Assembly: GCA_046727175.1 (NCBI GenBank)
Contig: JBKPCD010000003.1
Location: forward strand, 1 to 64,000
DNA: 64,000 nucleotides
Reading direction: 5' to 3'
From: JBKPCD01 sp046727175
GTDB lineage: Bacteria; Acidobacteriota; Vicinamibacteria; Vicinamibacterales; 2-12-FULL-66-21
The translations under genes were made by a program, and so were the position numbers. Below the pieces are notes generated by a model that saw nothing but the letters and a program-made list of their open reading frames with translations, did not search any database and was not told the DNA's origin. How positions within the stretch are numbered: position 1 is the first letter of the stretch; each line of letters opens with the position of its first letter. This document shows, piece by piece, positions 54,749 through 64,000 of the stretch.

Positions 54749-56218
54749 TCAGCGCCCGTTCCCGGGGGACGTCTTTCGGTAAAAGGACTCACGCTCGGTG
54801 AGATACCGCCACGCGAGCTCGGGGCCCATCCGCGGCAGCGTGATGAACGCATCGTACGCGTTACGCCCGAGCTCGAGGCGTTGACGGTCCATCATCCGCG
54901 TGCCGAACTCCGCGATGAGCGCGAGATTCCACCACGTGCACACGACGACGGCCACGCTGAGCGCCAGCCGGAGCGCTCGCCAGCCGAGCGCATTCCAGAG
55001 TGACGCCAGGCCGACGACGAGCAGAATCGTCAGGCCGACGAATCGCCGCTGTCCGAACGCGCCGGCGACGGTCCATGACTCGATACTGCCGCTCACGTAC
55101 ATCTGCAACGCGAACATCAGCAGCGCGATCAGACCGACGCGTCGCGAAGCGGGCTCACCACGCATGGCGAGCAGAACAAGGCCGACCAGCGCCAGGGCGG
55201 CCAGTGGGGTCCACAAGAAGAACCCGTGCGACGGCGACGCGAGCACCTCGAGCGCGTGCGGCGCCGTCCAGTTCATCTTACGCATCACCACGCGGGCGGG
55301 TCCGAAGTGACCATTGATCGCTCTGTAGGCCAGCAATTGCGGCAAAATCCCCAGCACGAACGCGGCGCAGCCCGCTAGCACGGTGATTGGTGCGCCGGCA
55401 GTCTTTCCCTTTTCCCTTTTCCCTTTCCCTTTTTCGTGCGCGCCTCGGGCCGCCGTCACAATGAAGTCGGCGGCAACCGGGAGCGCAAAGAAAACGTCCT
55501 GCTCGCGCACCATCGTCATCAGTGCTGCCGAAAGTCCGAGCACGATCGAGCCACGAACGGACCACGCGCGTCGCACATGCAGCCAGATGGTCACGAAAAG
55601 CGCGACCGCGAATGCCGAGCACGCGTGTGAAAACGGGGGGGCGACGTACATGTAGAAGAGGAGCGGCGTCCCGAGCCACACCGCGACGCCAGCGGCAATT
55701 GGCGCGTTGCGCGCGAGGCGATAGACGCCGGGGACGTTCGTCAAGGTCACGCGTCGCGCCGCCGCAATGGACAGGAGAATCGAAAGGAACCCGTAGAATG
55801 CCGATCCGTACGCCACCGATGCAACGTACGGACGCGAGAATCCATCGGCTGCGACGCTGCTGCCGAGAGCGCGCATCGCGCGCACCACGATGTCAGCGAC
55901 CGCGTAGAACGGCAGCCACAACAGCGCGGAGCCGATCGTTCCAAAATTCAGCCGGTGTCCGGTCTCCGTCTCGGGCACGAGAAACGTTTCGTAGAACCCT
56001 TCCAGGCGCGCGATGTTGCGCTCGTGAAAGTAACGGTACTCGTTGTCGAACGACAAATCGAGATCGAACCAGAGCGAGCGCAGATACGCGAAGTACTCGA
56101 TTTCGTCCGAGGCGTAGATTCTGGGCGTCACCGCTGGCAGCGACACGACGAAGAGTGCCAGCAGGCACGCGAGCTCGCGACGTGACAGCGATAATCGTTC
56201 GCAGAGATAGTCAATCAC
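54749..56218 (-). CDS. GT39-like polytopic membrane glycosyltransferase
   Basis: 489 residues with about 10 transmembrane helices, starting with GTG. The first periplasmic loop has YASDEIEYFAYLRSLWFDLDLSF, in which DE is the likely catalytic pair. Near the middle (about residues 260-272) a cytoplasmic or periplasmic loop contains HEKGKGKREKGKTAG, encoded by a TTTTCCC heptamer array. It is the first gene of the minus-strand glycan operon. Confidence 0.8.
   Translation of the reverse strand: MIDYLCERLSLSRRELACLLALFVVSLPAVTPRIYASDEIEYFAYLRSLWFDLDLSFDNEYRYFHERNIARLEGFYETFLVPETETGHRLNFGTIGSALLWLPFYAVADIVVRAMRALGSSVAADGFSRPYVASVAYGSAFYGFLSILLSIAAARRVTLTNVPGVYRLARNAPIAAGVAVWLGTPLLFYMYVAPPFSHACSAFAVALFVTIWLHVRRAWSVRGSIVLGLSAALMTMVREQDVFFALPVAADFIVTAARGAHEKGKGKREKGKTAGAPITVLAGCAAFVLGILPQLLAYRAINGHFGPARVVMRKMNWTAPHALEVLASPSHGFFLWTPLAALALVGLVLLAMRGEPASRRVGLIALLMFALQMYVSGSIESWTVAGAFGQRRFVGLTILLVVGLASLWNALGWRALRLALSVAVVVCTWWNLALIAEFGTRMMDRQRLELGRNAYDAFITLPRMGPELAWRYLTERESFYRKTSPGNGR
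55403..55436. repeat. Heptamer array (TTTTCCC) inside a membrane glycosyltransferase gene
   Basis: Five units: CTTTCCC, TTTTCCC twice, one 6-nt TTTCCC and a TTTTTCG. The unit is the same as in the right arm of the element at 40190-40217. It encodes the Lys/Gly-rich loop. Confidence 0.85.
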
Positions 56219-56386
56219 TCTGTGAGCGGAGCCCCGTCAATGGCGATTGCGAGTTGTGAATTCAGCGACAACGAGATGAATCGTCTACTCGGACGAGTGC
56301 GGCAGCATTGGCCGCCCAAAATCGTCCGGACAGGGCGACCCTGACTGATGCGAGTCAAGTCAGAATCTACCACTCACATTGCGTTG

Positions 56387-57196
56387 TCACGCCGAGATCC
56401 CTGTCGCCGCCGCATACTTCAGCAGCTGCGCAAGGTTGAAGCCCGCGTGGCTCACCATCGGCGCGACCACGCTGCGGCGAAGGAGATAGGCGGTTCCCCA
56501 GATTGCACCGAGCAGCCCCGTCGCGAGTCCCGCGTCGATGCCTTGTTCCAGATGACCCAGACCGAAGAGGACGCTGTAGATGACCACGCCGACGGCGCCG
56601 CCACCAAGATACCGATCGAAGCGGTGCAGAATGAACCCGCGCTGGATCTCCTCACGCACGCCGCCGGCCACCATGACGACAACGCTGAAGATCGCGGCGT
56701 CGCGGCCATTCTGCATCAGATCCTCGAGCGGGTTGCGCTGGACGTTGTGCAGATGTGGCGCCACCGTCAAGACGACCGTCAGCAGCCCGATTACAACGGC
56801 GAACACGATCGGGATGAGCGCAATGCCAAGGAACGTCTCCCGCCAGACCGGACGATGACCCAGGAGCACTCCGCCAGGGTGTTCCCCGTGCGCTCGCAGG
56901 AAGAAAACGACAAGACCGATCACGAGCACGGCGTCGGCCATCGACATCGTGAACATGAACGGCGGAGAGAGGTGACCCTCGGGCGTGCGGAGCGGCATCC
57001 CAAGGCCGCTCAGGACGCCGATGAGCAGCAATTGTGACGGGAAACCCGAACACAGCAAGATTTCGATGAGCGCTCCCACTCGCTCGATTGGCAGGGTCCG
57101 TTTCGGTGCTTCGAGAGGTTCGGGCGCAACCTCCTGGACATCATGGGCACCGGCCGGCGGTGGTTCCGCCGGGGGCGCGATCGAAGGATCGAACAC
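56387..57196 (-). CDS. CPBP-family intramembrane metalloprotease
   Basis: 269 residues with about six transmembrane helices. The Abi/CPBP signatures are present: the EEIQRGF motif (residues VREEIQRGFIL), GLGHLEQGIDAG and the last histidine segment SHAGFNLAQLL. Members are membrane proteases or scaffolds in envelope processing. An N-terminal stretch of about 35 residues is proline-rich and not part of the domain. The gap (56219-56386) upstream of the operon on the same strand holds only weak GAGTTGT-type repeats. Confidence 0.85.
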   Translation of the reverse strand: MFDPSIAPPAEPPPAGAHDVQEVAPEPLEAPKRTLPIERVGALIEILLCSGFPSQLLLIGVLSGLGMPLRTPEGHLSPPFMFTMSMADAVLVIGLVVFFLRAHGEHPGGVLLGHRPVWRETFLGIALIPIVFAVVIGLLTVVLTVAPHLHNVQRNPLEDLMQNGRDAAIFSVVVMVAGGVREEIQRGFILHRFDRYLGGGAVGVVIYSVLFGLGHLEQGIDAGLATGLLGAIWGTAYLLRRSVVAPMVSHAGFNLAQLLKYAAATGISA

Positions 57197-57215
57197 TAAT
57201 GAATTGTACTGCCAG

Positions 57216-57316
57216 CTTCTCGGTTCCCAGTTCCCGGTGCCCCGTTCTTGGTTCCGCGGTTCTTCGAACGAAGCGCCCCCGAAGCTCGAACCGAGAACCG
57301 AGGAACCCGAAACCGA
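57216..57316. repeat. Inverted heptamer-array element (GTTCCCA family)
   Basis: Six units of CTTCTCG/GTTCCCA/GTTCCCG/GTGCCCC/GTTCTTG/GTTCCGC type at 57216-57257 face five inverted units of AACCGAG/GAACCCG type at 57282-57316. It lies in the divergent gap between the CPBP gene and the second ntrC-type gene. Confidence 0.85.
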
Positions 57317-57372
57317 GACGCCAGTTCGGCATGTAAGTTTTACCCGGAGGATGGTACACTGGCAGGATCGTT

Positions 57373-58770
57373 ATGGAAGATACGAACAACGCGCAGAGCA
57401 GTGGTGAGCGTGTGCTCATCGTCGAGGATGATCCCGCAACGCGCAGCGGCCTCGCCGAGCTCGTTCAGGCCTGGGGATTCCAGACCGACGAAGCCAGCGA
57501 TGGGGAGGACGCGATGCGCAAGATCACCAGCTTTCGCCCAGCTATCGTGGTCAGCGATCTTGTCATGCCGCGGATGGGCGGACAGGATCTGCTGCGGGCA
57601 CTCAAAGATCAGCTTTCGGACATCACCTTCATCCTGTTGACCGCGCAAGGGACTGTCGAGAGTGCAGTGGAAGCCATCAAGGACGGGGCGTACGACTACC
57701 TCAGCAAGCCCGTCGATCCCCAGCGTCTCAAGATTCTCCTGCAGAAGGCGGTCGAGCGACAGGAGACGCTGCGTGAAGTCCGCCAGTTGCGTCGCCAACT
57801 CCGCGAGCAGGGGAGCTTCGGGCGTATCGTCGGCAGCAGTCCCGGGATTCGATCCGTCTATCGGGTCATCGAGCAGGCGGCGCCGACCGCGGCGTCCGTT
57901 CTCATCTGGGGCGAGTCGGGCACGGGGAAAGAACTGATTGCGCAAACGATCCACGAGCTCAGTCCGCGGGCGACGTTTCCGTTCGTGGCGATGAACTGCG
58001 CCGCGATTCCAGAGACGCTGCTCGAGAGCGAAATCTTCGGGCACGAAAAGGGCGCGTTCACAGGCGCGCACGATCGCCGGACGGGCGTCTTCGAGCTCGC
58101 ACACCGTGGCACGCTGTTCCTCGACGAGATCGCCGAGATGCAGCCGGCCACGCAGGTGAAGCTGCTCCGCGTGCTTCAGGAACGCACGTTCCGGCGGCTC
58201 GGTGGACGCCAGGAGCAATCCGTCGATGTCCGTGTCATCGCCGCAACGAACGTCGATCCTGCCGAAGCGGTTCGCAAGACGAAGCTTCGCGAAGATTTGT
58301 ACTACCGCCTCAACGTGTTCGCGGTCGAACTGCCGCCGCTTCGCGCGCGGCGCGAGGACGTTCCGCTGCTCGTGCAGACGTTTCTCAACGAGTTCAACAC
58401 ACGGAACGGCAAGTCCGTGCGAGGAGTCGATCAGGAGGCGATGTACATCCTCGAGCGTTATCCGTGGCCCGGCAACATCCGCGAGCTGCGGAACGTCATC
58501 GAGCGCGCGACGATCCTCGCCGAAGGAGAATTCATCGAGCCGCGCCACCTGCCGCCAACGCTGGTCGCGCGCGGCGAGGAGACGCTGCCCACCGTCACGC
58601 TCGCGCCGGGGACGACGGTCGACGAGGCCGAGCGCCGGCTGATCCTCCTCACGCTCGAGCACACCCGGAACAACAAGACGCGCGCCGCGGAGATCCTCGG
58701 CATCAGCCTGAAGACGCTCCATAACAAGCTGAATCGCATGAAGGCGGAGACGGCGGGGTCGCGGACGTAG
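57373..58770 (+). CDS. NtrC-family sigma-54-dependent response regulator
   Basis: 465 residues: receiver domain with acceptor D62 (AIVVSDLVMPRMGG), AAA+ domain with Walker A GESGTGKELIAQTI, the sigma-54 contact loop GAFTGA and RGTLFLDEIAEM, and a Fis-type HTH (ILLTLEHTRNNKTRAAEILGISLKTLHNKLNRM). It pairs with the kinase encoded 161 bases downstream. The preceding heptamer element leaves 56 bases before ATG. I see no sigma-54 promoter here, in contrast to the first pair. Confidence 0.93.
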   Translation: MEDTNNAQSSGERVLIVEDDPATRSGLAELVQAWGFQTDEASDGEDAMRKITSFRPAIVVSDLVMPRMGGQDLLRALKDQLSDITFILLTAQGTVESAVEAIKDGAYDYLSKPVDPQRLKILLQKAVERQETLREVRQLRRQLREQGSFGRIVGSSPGIRSVYRVIEQAAPTAASVLIWGESGTGKELIAQTIHELSPRATFPFVAMNCAAIPETLLESEIFGHEKGAFTGAHDRRTGVFELAHRGTLFLDEIAEMQPATQVKLLRVLQERTFRRLGGRQEQSVDVRVIAATNVDPAEAVRKTKLREDLYYRLNVFAVELPPLRARREDVPLLVQTFLNEFNTRNGKSVRGVDQEAMYILERYPWPGNIRELRNVIERATILAEGEFIEPRHLPPTLVARGEETLPTVTLAPGTTVDEAERRLILLTLEHTRNNKTRAAEILGISLKTLHNKLNRMKAETAGSRT

Positions 58771-58922
58771 GACGTAGGAGGTAGGAGACAGAAGGAAAGT
58801 CGAGGCTCCGGCTTCGACCCGACCTTCAGCACTGTACTCTCGAGCTGTGAGAGAATGCGCGGCGCGGAGCGGAGCGCCGCCACGATCATTCTCCTACCTC
58901 CTGACTTCTATCTCCGGACTCC
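58767..58922. repeat. Inverted heptamer-array element (GTAGGAG family)
   Basis: Four units of GTAGGAC/GTAGGAG/ACAGAAG at 58767-58794 face five inverted units of TACCTCC/GGACTCC type at 58888-58922. The middle part contains a GC-rich palindromic stretch (GCGGCGCGGAGCGGAGCGCCGC near 58855-58876). The stop codon of the regulator lies in the left arm, and the kinase start (58932) follows the right arm by nine bases. Confidence 0.85.
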
Positions 58923-58931
58923 TGACCACCA

Positions 58932-60788
58932 GTGAGCATCAAAGCCAAACAAGTCGCCGGCGTGGCCACGCTCGTCGTCATTGTGGTGCTGGCGATGAGC
59001 GCCTGGCACATGGTCACGGTGATGAGGCTGCGCCTCGAGGAGACGCGCGGCGCCGCACAACTGCTCGCGGACGCGATCGTCCTGCGCGTCTCCGCCGTGG
59101 TCAGCGCGGGACCTGCCGATAACTACACGGCGCTTCGCGAAGATGGCGGGCTTCGATCGATTCTCGACTCCAGCATCACCTCGCATTCGTCGGGCACCTT
59201 GCTGTACGCGGCGGTCGTCGATCCCGAGGGGATTGCCATCGCGCACAGCTCGCCCGCGCTCGAGAACCAGCCCATGCCGGAGCACGAGGATTTCGGCAAG
59301 TTGGTCGAAGAAGATCCGGTCAATCAGTTCAAGGCGGTGTTGTCCGAGCGGCAGTTCGAGTTGCCCCAGCCGATTCTCCGAGGCGAACAATCTTTCGCGA
59401 TCATCCGGATTGGCGTGTCCACGCTGCTCGTCCGGGACGAGATCAACAAAGTGCTGTGGACGTCGGCACAGACGGCCCTTGCAGCGCTGCTCGTGTCGAC
59501 GTTCGTCGCGGCGCTGCTCGCGCAGTGGATGTTGCGGCCGATTCACGTGATTCAGAGCGGCTTGAGCCGTCTCGGTCGGGGCGAGCTGGATGTCGCCCTC
59601 GATCTGCCTGGCGAGGAGTTCCGCGATCTCGGCACGTCGTTCGACGCAATCAGCGCGCAGCTCTCTGCGGTGCGAGCAAAACCGCTTTCCGCGGCCGCGA
59701 CCGACTTCGAGTCGGTGATGGACAACCTCGAGGACGCGATGGCGCTGTTCTCACCGGAAGGACATCTGATTTTCTCGAATTCTTCGATGCGCGGCCTGTT
59801 GCCGACGCTCGCCCCGCGCGAGGGGCCCGCGGACTCCGGGCTGAACCAGATTCCCGAAGACAATCCCGTGCGTCAGCTGGTCGACCGTACGCTGGCCGGC
59901 CGCCGCTCACTGGGGCCGGTCTCGATCGCGCTGGGCGGGCATGCCGAAGACGGTGCGGATTCCGCCGAGCGCTTGCTGATGTGCCACGCAATCGAGGATA
60001 CGGGCGGACGTTTTCTGGGCGCGATGCTCGTCGCCCGCAACCTCGGATATCTCAGTCACGTCCACTCCACGCTCAATTACTCGCGGAAGCTGGCGGCGCT
60101 CGGTCGGCTGATGGCTGGCGTGGCGCACGAGGTCAAGAACCCGCTCAACGCGATGACGATCCATCTCGAGCTGCTGAAGCAGAAGCTCGCAGCCGTCCGA
60201 GAGCCGATTACCGTTCCGGCCGGTGCAGGCGGTTCGCGCAGTCTCGATCTGACGAAGCACGTGAACATCATCTCCGACGAGATCAAGCGTCTCGACCAGG
60301 TCGTGGTCGGATTCCTGAAGTTCGCCCGGCCCGACGAGCTGAAGCTGCAGCCGGTGCAGCTCGCGACGGTCATCAGCGAAGTCACTTCGATGACGACGCC
60401 GGAGGCGGAGCGGCGGGGCGTCACGATCAAGGTCGATTGCCCGCCGACGCTGCCCGACATCAATGCCGACCCGGGCATGCTGCAGCAGGCGCTGCTGAAC
60501 CTCGCGCTGAACGCGTGTCAGGCGATGCCGAACGGCGGTACGCTCCGGCTCGCGTGCCGGGCGGCGGCGCAGCGCCGCGTGGAGATCGACGTCGAGGATA
60601 CGGGCGTCGGGATCGCTCCTGAGAATCTGAGCCGAATCTTCGATCTGTATTTTACGACCAAGGAGAAGGGCAGCGGGATCGGCCTCTCGATGGTGTATCG
60701 CATCGTCCAGCTCCATGACGGCGAGGTGGAGGTCCAGTCGACGCCGGGTCGAGGCACGAGGTTCAGGCTGATCTTCCCGCAAGCTTGA
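58932..60788 (+). CDS. Membrane histidine kinase with extracytoplasmic sensor, HAMP and PAS domains
   Basis: 618 residues, GTG start. TM1 (VAGVATLVVIVVLAMSAWHM) and TM2 (LAALLVSTFVAALLAQWML) enclose an extracytoplasmic sensor of about 140 residues. A HAMP domain (RPIHVIQSGLSRLGRGELDVAL), a PAS domain and a HisKA domain (phospho-acceptor H399 in AGVAHEVKNPLNAM) follow. The HATPase has LLNLALNACQAMPNGGT, EDTGVGI and GSGIGLSMVYRI. It presumably phosphorylates the upstream NtrC-type regulator. Confidence 0.92.
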   Translation: MSIKAKQVAGVATLVVIVVLAMSAWHMVTVMRLRLEETRGAAQLLADAIVLRVSAVVSAGPADNYTALREDGGLRSILDSSITSHSSGTLLYAAVVDPEGIAIAHSSPALENQPMPEHEDFGKLVEEDPVNQFKAVLSERQFELPQPILRGEQSFAIIRIGVSTLLVRDEINKVLWTSAQTALAALLVSTFVAALLAQWMLRPIHVIQSGLSRLGRGELDVALDLPGEEFRDLGTSFDAISAQLSAVRAKPLSAAATDFESVMDNLEDAMALFSPEGHLIFSNSSMRGLLPTLAPREGPADSGLNQIPEDNPVRQLVDRTLAGRRSLGPVSIALGGHAEDGADSAERLLMCHAIEDTGGRFLGAMLVARNLGYLSHVHSTLNYSRKLAALGRLMAGVAHEVKNPLNAMTIHLELLKQKLAAVREPITVPAGAGGSRSLDLTKHVNIISDEIKRLDQVVVGFLKFARPDELKLQPVQLATVISEVTSMTTPEAERRGVTIKVDCPPTLPDINADPGMLQQALLNLALNACQAMPNGGTLRLACRAAAQRRVEIDVEDTGVGIAPENLSRIFDLYFTTKEKGSGIGLSMVYRIVQLHDGEVEVQSTPGRGTRFRLIFPQA

Positions 60789-60806
60789 TCGCGGTGATTG
60801 ACGTCA

Positions 60807-60950
60807 GAAGCTAGAAGCTGGAAGCTAGAAGTGAATCTTCATTGTGAACGAGCGCGCCAACGGCGCGCCCGCCGGAGCGGAGCGGGCGAACGGGTCCCCG
60901 CGAGCGACGGCGAAAGGGGGGTTCGGCGGGACGAAGTCCACCGATTGAAA
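60807..60950. repeat. GAAGCTA heptamers followed by a GC-rich repeat
   Basis: Three and a half 7-nt units GAAGCTA/GAAGCTG at 60807-60831 (same unit as 1431-1500) are followed by a GC-rich block, GCGCGCCAACGGCGCGCCCG (60852-60871), then GGAGCGGAGCGGGCGAAC, a TCCCCGCGAGCGACGGCG segment and GGGGGGTTCGGCGGG. The last parts recur at 35895-35934 and, inverted, at 23451-23513. The repeat ends exactly at the lipoprotein start codon. Confidence 0.75.
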
Positions 60951-61508
60951 ATGAAGGTCGTCCTCCTCGCGCTGCTCGTTCTGCCGATTGGCGCGTGTGC
61001 GTCCGCGAAGGCGAAGGCGCCGGAAGTGCGAGTTCCGCTCGACGTGCCACCGCCACCGCCGCGTGTGATCGAGCCGTTGCCCTCGACCGAGCCAGCGATC
61101 GAACCGGTCGCCGAACTGCCGCCGCCAACGACCTCGACGTCGCGCCCGCGCCCGACGAGAGAGCTGAACCGGACGGAGCCGCCGAAGCCCGAGACCAAGC
61201 CCGAAACGACGCCCACAGATCCTGCCGCGACAGCACCGGCGCCGGCAGCACCGCCCGTCCCGCCGCTGCGGACGCCAGGGTCCGCAGAGGGGCCCGCAGC
61301 GACCAAACAGGTTCGCGAGGCGCTCGATCGGGCCAAGCAGCTGCTGAATTCGATCGACGAGCGCACCCTCAATGGCGACCGTCTGGCCAATTACCAGCAG
61401 GCCAGGCTGTACGTGCAGCAGTCGGAAGACGCGCTGAAGAACAACAACATCATTCAGGCGCAGCGCCTCGCCGACCGCGCCGAACAGATCGCCGGAAAAC
61501 TTCGCTGA
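60951..61508 (+). CDS. Proline-rich predicted lipoprotein
   Basis: 185 residues from ATG at 60951: signal peptide with lipobox (LPIGAC), a proline/threonine/lysine-rich middle (about residues 30-110) and a helical C terminus (VREALDRAKQLLNSIDERTLNGD, YVQQSEDALKNNNIIQAQRLADR). The last part resembles a coiled-coil or peptidoglycan-binding helical module, but no named family is recognised. The longer open frame from 60798 only translates the repeat. The start codon is supplied by the 3 prime end of the repeat, without a Shine-Dalgarno site. Confidence 0.75.
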   Translation: MKVVLLALLVLPIGACASAKAKAPEVRVPLDVPPPPPRVIEPLPSTEPAIEPVAELPPPTTSTSRPRPTRELNRTEPPKPETKPETTPTDPAATAPAPAAPPVPPLRTPGSAEGPAATKQVREALDRAKQLLNSIDERTLNGDRLANYQQARLYVQQSEDALKNNNIIQAQRLADRAEQIAGKLR

Positions 61509-61639
61509 GCTCGATCGACGGGGGATCGACGGGGACAGCCACAAGTGCCAGCCGCGAAGTGCCAGCCACGAGTGCCAGCCTGGAATCGGGCGGAAATCCA
61601 GTCGAAATGTCCACATCTTGCGCCTGCCCTAAAAATCCC

Positions 61640-61655
61640 ACACAATATGTGGTGG
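61640..61655. promoter_or_regulatory. Candidate NrdR box
   Basis: ACACAATATGTGGTGG matches 13 of 16 positions of the NrdR consensus ACACWATATATWGTGT. It lies nine bases upstream of the TTGACA of the putative promoter. NrdR normally binds paired boxes about 31-32 bases apart; I do not find a clear second copy. Confidence 0.5.
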
Positions 61656-61663
61656 ATCTGGTC

Positions 61664-61692
61664 TTGACAATGGCGTGAACAAGGCCCATATT
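61664..61692 (+). promoter_or_regulatory. Sigma-70-type promoter of nrdJ
   Basis: TTGACA (61664-61669), a 17-base spacer and CATATT (61687-61692). The predicted start is near 61700, which leaves an untranslated leader of about 245 bases. Confidence 0.5.
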
Positions 61693-61943
61693 GGTCCCCG
61701 CCTTCAGCCACATGAAGACATGCGGGCTTCGGCGAGGCGCACCAGACGGCGAGACTTCCCAGCCCCGCCACGCCAGCTGAGCACTTGTCAGTCGCGGATC
61801 CGAAGTGTGCAGTCGCGCGGCGCACCTCGACTCGCGATCGACCTCAGCCGGTACGTCTGACGCGCGTTTTCCAGCGACAGATTGGTTTCCGGGTCGCCGG
61901 CCTGGGGCAGGGTCGAGGACTCAGCGTTTTGGGGGGAGGGACG

Positions 61944-64000
<2,057 letters not shown>

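Larger units (their letters stand above)
61509..61943. other. Regulatory region upstream of the ribonucleotide reductase gene
   Basis: 435 bases without a gene. They hold three copies of a 13-14-base repeat with core AAGTGCCAGCC (61536-61580), a candidate NrdR box (61640-61655) and a promoter (61664-61692). The last 250 bases would be a long leader; I find no cobalamin-riboswitch B12 box. A Shine-Dalgarno run (GGGGGAGGG, 61932-61940) lies before the start codon. Confidence 0.7.

Noticed and set aside
61693..61943. Cobalamin riboswitch upstream of nrdJ
   Set aside because: The leader is long enough and the enzyme needs B12, but I see no B12 box (GCCAGGAGACC-like) or matching conserved core.

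Overview
This is one contiguous stretch of a high-GC, densely coded bacterial chromosome with a Gram-negative envelope: a TamB/AsmA-like protein, a POTRA plus D15 beta-barrel protein, a SurA-like chaperone and many lipoproteins are present. Gene content (three-subunit acyl-CoA carboxylase, B12-dependent ribonucleotide reductase, many NtrC-type two-component systems) and the abundance of short intergenic and intragenic repeats suggest Acidobacteriota, perhaps the Vicinamibacteria. That placement is inference; no rRNA or tRNA gene was recognised.

Layout. 0.2-2.1 kb: lysA and tmk (+). 2.1-5.8 kb: a minus-strand run of rplU, rpmA, obgE, nadD, rsfS and a comF-like gene, the conserved ribosome/GTPase/NAD cluster with start-stop overlaps. 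6.0-7.1 kb: a lipoprotein and a TPR protein (-). 7.4-13.6 kb: dprA, topA, trmFO, xerC (+), a housekeeping order known from other phyla; its usual continuation hslV-hslU lies 13.7 kb further on (27.2-29.2 kb). In between sit an NtrC-type regulator with its kinase (with a good sigma-54 promoter), an ABC-F ATPase, an unusual HTH plus receiver protein with a GAF/PAS kinase, an ECF sigma/anti-sigma operon, an APC permease and a PEGA-domain surface protein. 29.2-35.8 kb: a fibronectin-type lipoprotein, an FAH-family hydrolase, a transaldolase-like aldolase and a translationally coupled biotin-dependent carboxylase operon. 35.9-43.8 kb: an outer-membrane biogenesis cluster (TamB-like, BamA/TamA-like, SurA-like). 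43.8-56.2 kb: a surface-glycan cluster of four membrane glycosyltransferase-like proteins, four GT4 enzymes and a methyltransferase. 56.4-61.5 kb: a CPBP protease, a second NtrC/kinase pair and a lipoprotein. 61.9 kb to the end: class II (B12-dependent) ribonucleotide reductase, cut by the window edge, with a candidate NrdR box and promoter.

The most unusual property is the repeats. At about ten places there are arrays of a degenerate 7-nt unit. The period is the same everywhere but the 7-mer differs from locus to locus, and at most loci a second array in inverted orientation faces the first, giving a palindromic element that fills the gap between two genes and often includes a stop or start codon. 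Similar arrays and other short palindromes are also found inside genes, read in frame: within TrmFO, a biotin carrier protein, a GT4 enzyme, a membrane glycosyltransferase, a fibronectin-type lipoprotein, and as the hydrophobic core of a signal peptide. This pattern is read directly from the sequence; its mechanism and function are unknown to me.
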